Below are positions 25,420 to 37,196 of a stretch of DNA of 64,000 nucleotides, piece by piece. Origin of the DNA: Marisa cornuarietis. Taxonomy: Eukaryota > Mollusca > Gastropoda > Architaenioglossa > Ampullariidae. Position numbers and translations under genes: made by a program. The stretch spans positions 1,954,001 through 2,018,000 of the forward strand of contig SMMW01000056.1 of the NCBI GenBank assembly GCA_004794655.1, given 5' to 3'. The notes under the pieces were generated by a model, which was given only the letters and a program-made list of their open reading frames with translations, ran no database searches and was not told the origin of the DNA. Numbering within the stretch: the first letter of the stretch is position 1; the number at the start of each line of letters is the position of its first letter.

Positions 25420-25860
25420 GAGGTGTGTCATGCGTACTTTCTGTGCGTCGTGTGTACGCACGGGCTTACCGTAAGTAAACAAGTTGTGCATCGTGCACAG
25501 GTGTATGGTATAAGCACATGTGTATTGTTTGTTAACACAGGTGTATTCTGTGTAATCACAGATGTATCGTTTGTAAACAATATGTGTAAGTATTCTTGGC
25601 TTCATATGTAAGCATGGGTTTATCGTGTGATTACAAATTATGCGCCATGCACAAGTGCATGATAAAAACTCAGTTGCTTCGTGTGTAGGCAAAGTTGTAC
25701 CGTTTGTAAACAAAAATTATTGTGTATAAAATGCACGTTTTCTAAATGTGGAGTCAGCTGTCGTGTGTAAACAAGTCTTATGTGTAAACATGCTGTGCAT
25801 TATGAGACACAATAGTGTATCAAGCTTTATCATGTGCGTATTGCGTTTAAACATGGACGA
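25420..25860 (+). repeat. Degenerate minisatellite, TGT/GTAAACA-rich
   Basis: Many diverged units of about 22-30 bp, e.g. GTGTATTGTTTGTTAACACAG, GTGTATTCTGTGTAATCACAG and ATGTATCGTTTGTAAACA. Open frames through it have repetitive composition and are not believed. Confidence 0.65.
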
Positions 25861-26129
25861 CGACAACGATGACGACGACGACACATGACAAATGAAATTA
25901 GAGCAGCAAAGCAATAAACTACAAAAGCAAAGGAATGGGGAGGAGAAGGAGGTAGAGACGATGGAGATATTGAGGAAAGATTTTCAGGCCAGCCTTGAAA
26001 GCTTTGAATGTAGTCACTTCACAGAATTAGGTGAGTAAGTGACTTTAACTGTACAACAAAAAGGTGTGTTGAATCAGTTAAGTCACTTAAATCTGTGACT
26101 CACAGGGAGGTGTATTTCAATTTAGATAA

Positions 26130-26540
26130 TAGATTCAGTAGAAATGCACTGGTATGACTTTGTTTAGGAATTTGAGACATTATGTCACATCTCTTAAGAT
26201 ATTCTGACAATAATATATGTAAGACATGCCCTATATGTCACATAGATGAAGAGGATGAGCTTCACTTTGTATTATGTTGTCCATGTCTGATCTAAAAAAA
26301 AAAGTTTTTATTCCGAAATTATATTACATTAGACCAAATAACTTGAAACTACTAATGCTTATGTCAACAAAAAATTAAATAATACTGTCAAATCTTGCGC
26401 AGGTTTTATATTTAGCGACAAAGAAAAGAAATGCTGCTTAACGCTCACGATAGTTTTCATCTATTGTGTGTTATATATTTCCCCTGTAATATGTTGTATG
26501 CTAATCTCTTTGAATAGTCCGAAAGGCCTAACAAAATAAA
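26130..26540 (+). mobile_element. Degenerate LINE C-terminal fragment (zinc-knuckle-like motif)
   Basis: The frame around 26220-26290 reads CKTCPICHIDEEDELHFVLC with two Cys pairs, as in the C-terminal C-x2-C...D/E-x-HF-x-x-x-C domain following the reverse transcriptase in many invertebrate LINEs. Further on, LYLATKKRNAA in another frame matches that domain's usual ending. Frameshifts and stops show it is dead. Confidence 0.65.
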
Positions 26541-27481
26541 CTATTCATATTTGTATCATCGACAGTTTAACTCATGCTTCTGTAACTGATGTACTAGCTA
26601 CACATACTCTGTTTCTGTAACTGTGAGCAAATATTTTTAAATTTGTGTAAATTTATAACTGTTATAACAATCAAGGGAAATGTTGACAAAAATAGCTACA
26701 TCTTTGACAATATGAGCCAGTGATAAAGGCTTCTTAAAAACCAGTCCTGCTCTAGAAATAAAATTTAACACTTTTCCCTCATTCCATGCAAGCATATATA
26801 GATGTGCCCACAAAGGTGTTAACGCATTTATTGCATGCAATCAGTGGTCAGTCTGAAATGTATGGGTAGCATATAGTGCATTTTGTTTAATAATCATCCT
26901 GCTGTAATTTGAACTTGTGAAAGCCTGTTTGATCCGTAGCCGTGGAAGACTACTGCCATGCGACCGTTAAGTCAATTTCACACACATTTCCTAGTTAGGG
27001 GCATTGTTCTGTCTGTGTTTCTCTTGAACATAAATAGTCTCTGGCATAGTTACACATTTGTAATTTATACTCGTCTCATAAGTGATTTTTTGGGTGCCTT
27101 TATACCAATCTTTCGTGCATCGCATTTTATAGGTGCACATTCAGTGGTTATATTCTCCCATATTCTTTACACATAGTGAATTGTTTTGTAAAATTTTCAA
27201 ATATATACAACAAAAATTCCATAGCATGTCCTGCTGAAGGTGTTGACCAAGTCATGAAGAAATTTCTGTGATGTACAAGCTCCATTTCATTGTACTTTGC
27301 AACAAAACCTGTGGTAATATGATTTTCAAGATGGTTCTGTATCAGCAAATTTTTGGAATTACTTGAGACTATTTACAAATGTTGCTCTTATAAACTAGAT
27401 GAGCAGTATTTTAAGTTATTATATTAACTTTAAGAGTTTTTATATGGAAAGTATTTTGTTGCCAGATCACGCGTAATAAGC

Positions 27482-27581
27482 ATGAGAGGAAGCTGGGTGA
27501 TCACACGATTAATGAAGATTCTTCTCATCGTCTTGCTGTCAGCGCATCGCCAGTGTGATGCCAGTACAGAAGTCACTGTAT
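27482..27581 (+). CDS. Gene B exon 1, signal peptide
   Basis: Encodes [20 protein letters not shown], a hydrophobic leader, then a Cys and the first ATD strand. A second in-frame Met at 27512 (MKILLIVLL) would also make a good signal peptide. It ends in phase 1 before GTACGT and joins 28128 as VTVCIFEEE, the same phase and place as in genes A and C. Confidence 0.75.
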
Positions 27582-28276
27582 GTACGTTCACCTATTTTCT
27601 TTTCTTTGGAATCGGAATGAAAGATAGATCCATTCTTCTTTAACAATCTTTGCAAAACGTTTTTCCTCGTTGAGATGCTTTTGAAAGCGTGTTTATTGCT
27701 TCTTTGTCTGTTTTTTCTTTCTCTAAAGCTCTTACAAAGGGGTGGACTTCCCGAGGGTCGTTACATCTTTCATTTTCAAAAATTCCCATAGTTTTTGTCA
27801 AGACCACTGTTTCTGTCAAAGCGCATTGAGCTTGCTGCCGGCAGGGAAATGCGCTATTTAAATGCTATTATTTTTATTTTTATTTATATTTTTCCTGTAT
27901 CTTCTAAAATTGCACTCAAAAACATGGAGAATGTACATACCTACATCAAGAACATACCCTCATAAATCTATCCCTGTTCCAGGTTCACACGGTAACTGTG
28001 CTATGTTGTTCTTATCCTGTTTATACTTCATGTTATGGCACTCTCTAATATTCTATAGAAAATATTCATCGCTTGTCTTGTTTACATGCCTCATCTGTTT
28101 ACTTCATTTTCTCGTAATATGTAACAGGCATTTTTGAGGAGGAAGGTTACAGTAGTTACTGGAGAGAACTGGAAGTCATGGAAATGTTAAAGTCTCGGCT
28201 AGCCCACCTCGATGTCAACGTGACTCTACTTCGCAGCGTGATACCAGACGTTCAATTCTTGAGATTCCTGCTAGAT

Positions 28277-28336
<60 letters not shown>

Positions 28337-31300
28337 CTTTAAAGTTAATTTTTCCATATATAATTTATGTGATAAATAATTAGACAATGGAACACCCTTT
28401 TTCTTAATTTGCCTATGTTTGTGTGTGCCTGCTTTTATGTGTACATATGTGCGCTTATTGTGTGTGTATTGTTTTGGGTGGTGGTGATGGTGGTGGTGGT
28501 GGGCTGTTTGAGCGTCAGGAGTTACTTCATACTCTCTCTTTAAATAAAAGCATGCTTTCAGCCTCAGAAAATTACACACGATACTTTGTCATACTTTTGT
28601 ACTAGACTTTCATCCTATTGCCACTTCTTGTGTTTTTATTTCCTTATAAATGATTGATTGCGTTATTTCCCAGCTTGCCAGTCATTTAACTCGTCCTGTG
28701 CCGGGTTGGTGACTTTTGCCAGTTGTCACCAGACTCAGTTCCTGGAGAGCTGGGCGGATCTACAGAATATTCTGAGCGTGTTTATCACGAAGGCCGAGTG
28801 CGCTCTCACGTCGACAAGCAGCTTGAGTACGGCAAGCGAGAGGCAAACTGAACGGAGGCTGTTTCCAGATTTATTAAGATACACCGGCTGGAGTCAAGTG
28901 GCCATTTTAATAGAATCGGACACTGTAGGTAAGTCACTGACTGATCAATTGATTGAATTACTAGGGTTATTGAACGATGGAGAATGAGATTTAGATACGG
29001 AGGTAACAGGTGACATAACAAAAATTTATATTAGATTATTTTAAAACGTCTTATCTCTATAGATGATAATATTTATATAGAGTGAATAATCTCCCTCAAT
29101 CCCTTATCTGAGGTACAGGTCTGCTATGATCCTTATGCACAGAAAAAGTTTTAAACCAACAACGAAAACTATTCAGTCAGAAATACACATGAATTCTCTT
29201 ACGTTATCAACGCTATATATAGCCTATGAAGGAAATGGGTAAGCAGCTCTGCAGCTGGTGATATGGCCCCTCATGCATGCTACACGATGGCTACAAAATT
29301 CTCTGCTCCAGGGTCAGCATTGGCCTCCAGGCTGGTCCGGCATCTATCTGACGTCTTTATCGGCTCGCATATTCTGCGTGTCTTCGAAGAGTCAAACTTC
29401 AGCTCCCTGGCCACCCTCCCGGCGGCGACAGAGGCCGTGAGGCAGAGTCTGCAGACTGTGGAGTCGTCGCTTTTTTACAACATCCTGCTTATGGCCAGCC
29501 TCGACACTGTCAGGCTGGTTCTCCAAGAAGTGAGTGTCAGACACACGCGCTAAGACGCTTTTCTCTTAATATGCTCCTCTTTGGCCCCGTCGTCGTCTTG
29601 TCCATCTTTGACGATTGTCAGAGGACATGTCACTGAGCTGATTTTCGTACATAATCATCATCATCATCGTCGTCGTCATCATCTCTCTCTTATTCACTTT
29701 CCAATAGATATTACTATAATATGCCTAAATATATTACAAAAATATAAAAACTACATTATGCAGAATTACAAGCAGCTGACATCATCTACTATTTGTAGTC
29801 ATCACTGAGGTGGGATATTAACTGTTAGACATGCTAACACCAAGACCTGTTATTTCGCACTTCGACCTCTTGATCATTGTATGTGTTACTGACGTTGAAG
29901 GCTATTGTTTTCACTTGGACTTGCTCGAACAAAGACTTGCTTAGCCGCATTTACATCCGTCCATTGGTTTCCTACGTGTTCAGGCGGAAGTAAAAGGCCT
30001 ATTGTCTCGCAACCACTTCTGGATCATTCTTCTGCGTGACGACGGCTGTTTAAGTCCACTGGAAACATTTGCAGTCAATCAGACCAACATTCTTGTGATC
30101 CAGCCATTGTCTGCGGACAGACAGTCACGTGACCCTTGCGGCACGGCATTCGAGACTTGTACTCGATCTGGCTCCAGGAAAAATCAGGTATGATAACCTC
30201 ATTGAGTAGCAGCTTTGTGGTTGTACAGCTACTTCTTCACTAGCCACACATGTTCAAGTTGTAAGTTTGCTTATCAATGTTTTCTGCGACAAATTCGGCT
30301 GACAACGGAACAACGACAAAGCGTTTTGGTAAAATACGAGAGCTTGTTATACTTTGCTCGTCTTTTCAAGCTGTTTACATCATAAAAAGACTGACCGACC
30401 TAAGGTTTACAAGATTTAACGATATCTTACTTTGATTTGTTACTTTAATCAGAATACTAAAAAGAACAAGTTAAGAATTTTAAGACAAAATAACAATGGG
30501 AAGATTTGAAGAGACCCGTGCCAATCAAATACAAACGTTCACCAGTCAAATAACAGCAATGTCTGTAGATGAAAAGTGAAAATGAAAAATAAAAAACTTT
30601 ATCGTTAGCCTTGTGGTTATTGTGGTAATTCCTAAGATGGCCGCTCCTCGATGTGCGACGTCTGCAGCTCTCGATTCAATCTTCAAAGTTTTCTACATTT
30701 TCTTCGTTTTTCGTCTGCTCCTGTGCTGTGTAGTCGTCGTGTGATAGACTTGGAGTGTCGTCACTGCGGGTGGTGACCATGATCTTGTGCACGGTCTTTG
30801 CTAGGCCTGTTTTTTCATTTTGGATAGATGCGACCGTTAGCAATAGCCGACAAGATGGCGGACAGATCATTATTTAGGGCTGGTCCCCGGCTTCACTACT
30901 CCCGTGAGCTCTTGCTTCGTCTTCGCTCCTCTCCCTCTGTTATCTGTTATCCGGAGTTTTCCTGCTTGCAAGTCGATATTCCACTGCTCTCTCCACCTTA
31001 CAAATGTAAGAAGAGAGGGCCCAAAGGCGGCGTGAAGCGAAGACTCAAGAAGTTTCGCCTGAACGATCGGAGCAGAAATCCACCTCTTCCTTCTGCCCTG
31101 CTATCCAACGTCCAGTCGATTCGTGGCAAAGGCTGATGAGCTTGAGGCGTGGGTAGCTAACTTTTGACTATACGGGGATACTTGTTTGTTAGCGTTTACC
31201 AAAACAAAGCTCCATCAAAGTGACTCTGATGTAGACATAACCGGCTTCTCTGGCCCGTTTAGGTCATATAGATCTGCTACAATGACCGGCAAGGCGCGTG

Positions 31301-33634
31301 GCGGAGGAGCATCAGCTTGTGTGACGGATCATTCACTTTTTGCTTGACAGACAGCAGCGAGTACTTGTCAATGGTACTTTTCCCGACTATTACAACGTGC
31401 ACCGGCTCACCTCAAGGCTGGGTTTTATCCCCGCTTCTGTTTATTCTGCATACCAACAGCAGTAACCATGAGAGTCAATATCTCGTCAAATTCTCTGATG
31501 ACACTGGACTGCTGTCTCTCCTGAGCCAGCAGATACACACGGTGTAGCTTTGGAAGAATTTATTGCCTGGTGTGATGAAAATTTCTTAGAACTTAATGTG
31601 AGTAAGACTAAAGAGATAGTCTTTGATTTGATACCTGGGCACCATCTTCGATAGCCGATTTTGCTGGTATATCAACACTCAAGCTATCGTGAAGAAGGCT
31701 CAGCAGCGCCTCTTCCTTCTCCGGAGGCTGAAGCCTTTCTCTCTCTCCCCCCAATTTCTTCAGCTTTTTTTATAGATCGCACATAGAGAGCGTGCTGTCC
31801 TTCTCGTTTATCTGTTTCTACAACAGCTTATCGGTGAAGGACAAGAGCAGCCTACATCGTGTGGTATCCACCTGCTCAAAGTCATTGGGACAGCTCAGAG
31901 TGCTCTTCAGACTCTGTATAACAGGCAGACACTTCTGAAAGTGTCTGCAATACTTCGTGTTGATAGGCATGTCCTGTCGAGAGAATTTATCTAGCTCCCA
32001 TCGGGCCGCCGATTTTGTGTGCCTTCGTTGTTTCGGCGGTGAGTCTTTTGAATGGTGCTGTGCAAATGAATGAAACAGGAATGTAGAAGTCTGTTTGGTG
32101 CATACAACTGTGTTTTTTGTTATCAAGCTGCCACCGAATTGCCCTCCGGGACAAATAAAATCTTATCTTATCTCTTGCGTATTTTTCTTTCGGTCATTGT
32201 TTACAATGCATTTCCTTCTTTCATCGTCCTCTTTACACTGTACTGGTTATAAAAACAAGGTACGCAGGTCCTATAGAAGGCTTAATTAAAATTGTGAGTG
32301 ATAGTCTCATTCATTAAGCTTCCAGACCTTCATGTGCATAATAAATTTACACGTTCACACTTGAAAGCATTTTTGTCACCGCCATTAACTAACCCCATTA
32401 GATGATTAAAATCTAGTGATCTTGTGTGCATAATATTTTATTTCCTTTTAGTTTTCTCGAATTTTACTGAATCTAGTCAAAGACATGTATGTTTTACATG
32501 TGAGATGGTTAGAATTTATTTTAGTCGCTGGTGCTTCAGATCGAGGAGCTAGCCATCACGCTTGGAATCCAGTCAGTGGTGATGACCATCTTGAACGTCA
32601 CAGCAGACAACAACGTATCTAGAGATTCCACCTGCCACGAGAGTTCAAAAACTTCTCAGTATCAATCACCTCAGGTGAGTTTCTCAGGTGAAGCGAGAGT
32701 AAGATGTTTTCCAAAGGCAAAATGGGAAACTGAAGGAATAGCGTTTTGTTTCCCAAGTTTTAAAGCACTATCGAGAGTCCGCGGACACTAATTCATGTTT
32801 CTTTAACCCACATGTCACCTGTGCCACCGCTTTGTAAATACGGTTCCAGGGGTAAATCATCTATGAAGTCAGGACACTGCTTTATGATTTTGGAAGCAGG
32901 ACTCTTGTCCTTAAATTCCTCAAGTTGTCTCAAGGAAAATACATACCCTCGCATTATAACTAATGCCATTTGGAGATAATAATGTAAGCAGGTGTCAATG
33001 ACAGCAAAAATGCAAAAAAAGAATAATAAGCATGATGAGACCCACGGCAGTTAAGAAAGTCAAAAAAAAACTTTCAAAATCTTGAAGGCTTTCGTGATAA
33101 TTGAGAAAGCCTTTACAGTTGAAATTTTGCTTAATCTCTTTTTGTTTGGAGAATGCTAAAGTATCATTCAATATTTTTAAAATACACAGTGAAACTGCTT
33201 GTTGCCTTTTGTTGCTTTAATTGCCTTTGCTATTCTTCAAGCTGTAAGGGAGTCTTTCTAATCTTCCAGTTCATCAAGACATTAGCAGTAGAGGATCTAC
33301 TTCTCGCAAATATTTTCAGCAGCTTCTCTGATTCAAACTACTCCATCTGCAGCACAGAATCGGAGAGTTCTACTCTGGTTTCCGTGGGTTATTGGTCGCC
33401 GTATTCTGGCCTTCAGGCGGCATCAGAACCATTTTTCCGCAACATTTTTCGGGACTTTGGTAACAAGAGCCTTCGAATAGCAACCCGAGAGGTACATTCC
33501 AGTCGCATAAGTCTTCTAATCATGGGAATCGTGTATGTGCTTGTATGTGTGGATCGATATATTGATGGACAGACGAACGCACGGCTAGATGAATGATCGG
33601 ATGGTGGAACGCGCGCGCGCGCGCGCGCGCGTGC

Positions 33635-33678
<44 letters not shown>

Positions 33679-36600
33679 TTATTATGTCTGTGCATCTATA
33701 CATGGCTGGAGGAATTTGTCGAGGTATGTATCGATGCAAGCATGTGTGAATGGAGGAATGCCAGTGTGTATGGATGGATGAATCGCTGACTTCGTGTATA
33801 TAGGTGTGAAAATGTATGGATGTTCGCAAAAACCACTTTCATATGCGCATAATTAGTGGGTTTGAATTCATCAAATTTTGTCATGTCTGTTACCACCATT
33901 AGCTATTTCACCTAACCTGTGTAAATTGCTTGGAATGTTTTTAGCTTGCAACCTCACCTCTCTTCTCTTGCTTCCTTTCCACTCAGGCTGAGCCGTTTGT
34001 ACGCAAGCGCAAGGTGAACGGGACTACAATTTTTGAAGGCTTTTGTGTCGACATAATACAAGAGCTTGCCACGGTATTAAAGTTCAGGTCTGTCCTTAAC
34101 TCCTGGGATTCGTTGCTTGACTGTCGTCGTTTTTCGTTCAGAAATAAACTCTAGAGGATGAACGAGATTTTCTTGCATTTTGCAAAGGAAATGAAAGCCC
34201 AGCCCAACTTTTATGTTACCTTGGTAACGGGCTACACAAACCTAAAGACTATTGCTGCTGCTTAGAAAGTGAAGTGGGAGAAGGGTGAAATAAAATGATT
34301 GGACGGAATGCGTTGTTCCGGAGTTTTTATGTCACATTTAAAGACATTGCTTTACAGCTTTTAGTTGTCTTTGTTGTCGGACAGTTACGTATTTTGCCTT
34401 TCATCTTATCTCGTCATCATCATCTTTAGAGAATAACGTGAGCATCAGCAGCATCAACAGAAACTGCATTCAGTGTTTGCGGCTACAGCTATTCCCGTCA
34501 GCCTTTTTCCACGTCACTTTCTGTGTTTGAAACAATAATATTGTTTGTGACAAATGTTTTTATATGTTTATGTTGTATAGCTAATCATGAAGCCTTGAAA
34601 TATGTCAGACAAAAGGGTCTCCTTTCACACTGGCATCTATAACATACACAAGCACGCTTGTAAATAAATAAAATAATTACTATTGAGGCTATCGGTAGGA
34701 AATATTGTCTTCATTTTACGAATTGCTTAAGAGTTTTTCTTGCATCACTTAACACAGAAGTTCACGACTTTTCCACAAAAAAAAACGGCTTAGGGAATGT
34801 TAAAAGTGCTACAGTTACCTCATTCTCTTAACTCAAAGAACAATGTGTTTCAATTGCCTTCCGTTAGGTGCGAGTTTGTTGAACCAAAGGATCAAGAGTG
34901 GGGTGCACCTGGAAAAAATGGATCGTGGACAGGGGTTGTAGGAATGGTACTAAGCGGAGTAAGTACGTGATTGCCTTCCTGAAAACAACAAGCAGTTTAC
35001 CTTTATGGAAATAGATAAGGAGCAAGTCAAATTAATGAAAAACCCCACTTTGATGCTGGGTAATATACCTCGATTATATTTAAATTATTTAGTGCATTTA
35101 GTTGTTTGCCTTACTGTTTACCCTGCTGCTAATGCTGTTCAGGAAGCTGAGATTGGAATTGGTCCCATTTCTATTACATCCGCGAGAGAAAGTGTTATAG
35201 ACTTCACCAAGCCCTTCATGGAGGACGGGCTGGGGATTCTGACCAAACGCCCGGACTCCAACGCCCAGAGCATGTTCAAAATGTTCACACCGTTGAAGCC
35301 GTTCGTTTGGTGCGCCCTCGTCGCTGCGGTCATCGTCACCAGCCTGAGTCTGTACGTCATCGAGAGGACCAGCCCCTTCTCTTCCAGAAACGTAAATGGT
35401 AACAGTCAGCTGGGCCTCCTTGGCAGCTTCTGGCTCATCTATGGCTCGTATGTGGAGCAAGGTGAGTAAACTCTCTCTCTCTGTGGCAGAGAATGTGTGT
35501 GAGGTGGATAGGCAGGTGTGTCAAATCAAATCAAATCAAACTTAATTGTCTGTTCGAGGAAGCCCAAATCAGAAATTGTTCTTTAGCTCACAATCACATG
35601 TAACATAACGGGCAGGCATACATACTCATACAGACATTTAACACACACGCGCACCTACACATTCTCACACATAAATGGTGAGCTTCGCAAGCATGATGCC
35701 AGTAAACCTAGGTGATGGCTACTGGCACGAAGGACCTCTAATAAGCAGTTTTTCACACACGTAGAACTTTGTAGCGCCTGCCTGAGGGCAACAACTGGAA
35801 GCAGGGATGGAAAGGGTGTGTTCGGTCTGAGATGATGTTATATGGCATCTTTCTGACTACATGAAGGTACAAGTCAGAAAGTGGAAGTTGTGGTGTACCA
35901 ATAATTTTATTTGCCTGGTGGATGACTCTGGCCAGCTTTTCCTTGTCTTTGACGAGGAGGTGAAATATTAGAATGCTTTCAACAAGAGACCTGTAGACAG
36001 TCTCCAGCACCCCGGAGCTGACGTTGAAGCTGCGAAGTTTCCTCAGAAGGTGCAGTCGTTGCTGGGCCTTTTTGTACACTTGGTGCGCATGATCACTAAA
36101 GGAGAGCCTTCCGTCGATCACTGTACCAAAGTACCTAAGCACAGCAGCCCTCTGCGCCTGCTGTGATTTGGATTCGTGGGGAGAAAGGGATATTTCCATC
36201 TCTTCCATCGTGTGCTCTCTCAAGGAACATCTCCGTTTTTTCGACGTTCAGCTCCAGAAAGCTGCGGTCAAACCAGTCTTCTAGTTCCACCACGCAAGCC
36301 GGGTACTGTGACAGGGACTGCTCGTCTTTGAGGCAGCCCACAAGGGCCATGTCATCTGCATATTTCACAAGCTTGAGAATAGCACTGCTCATGATAATCT
36401 CATTTGTATTTACAGAGAATAGGATAAGGGAAAGGATCTACTAAGTATCTGCTCGTCTGACAGAATCATTCCATCCACTGACAGATTTATCCTTTCAGAC
36501 GAGCCGGACCCTACAGTACCGGTCAGGAGAACTCGGACGCACCCTCTGTGGTCGATCCTTTAGGAATGATGATCCATAGAACTAGGCTGGTGTTTACATC

Positions 36601-37135
36601 CAGGTCTAGTAGGCGCTTTACAAGGTGTGGCTGGACCGTGTTGAAGGCGCTGGAAAAATCCACGAACAGGACCCGAACATAGGTGCACGAGGTGTCCAAG
36701 TGTTGTAGGATAGCACTTAAAAGAGTGAGAGTGGCATCAGACACACCCCTGCGTTGCTTGTATGCAAACTGCAGAGGATCCACGGTGGAGGTTAACAAAC
36801 TTCCCACAACCCTCTCCAAACACTTGGCCACAACAGATGTGAGAGCCACAGGTCGAAAATCTTTCAAGTTTATAGCAGAGAGAAAGAGAGAATGAGAGGG
36901 TGTGTGAGTAAGAGAGTGTCTCTGTTTAAGTGAAAGCGGGTGAGCGAGGTATTGTATATGTAAAAGAGCGTGAGTGAGAGAATGTTTAAGAACGAAGGGG
37001 CCTTTATAACTTATCTAAGCCAGAAATTGTGTGCATGGGGGGGGGTGCGGAGGCGAGGGAGACAGTGAGTATTTCTGTATGCCTGAGTGGGAGTGAGGGA
37101 AAGAATCTTTGTGTGTTTGTGAATGTATGTGTTGT

Positions 37136-37196
<61 letters not shown>

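Larger units (their letters stand above)
17089..27481. other. Intergenic region between genes A and B
   Basis: 10.4 kb without a supported gene. It holds the gene A 3' flank (no close AATAAA; an ATTAAA near 17850 and AATAAA at 18180 are candidates), dinucleotide tracts, LINE remnants at 19240 and 26130, a repeat at 20110-20300, a CpG-richer patch at 23290-23560 and a degenerate minisatellite at 25420-25860. Stretches 20300-23290 and 23600-25400 are AT-rich with nothing recognised. Confidence 0.6.

Noticed and set aside
33413..33829. 138-codon minus-strand frame opposite gene B exon 7
   Set aside because: Antisense shadow of a coding exon extended through the (CG)n(TG)n repeat; composition is repetitive.
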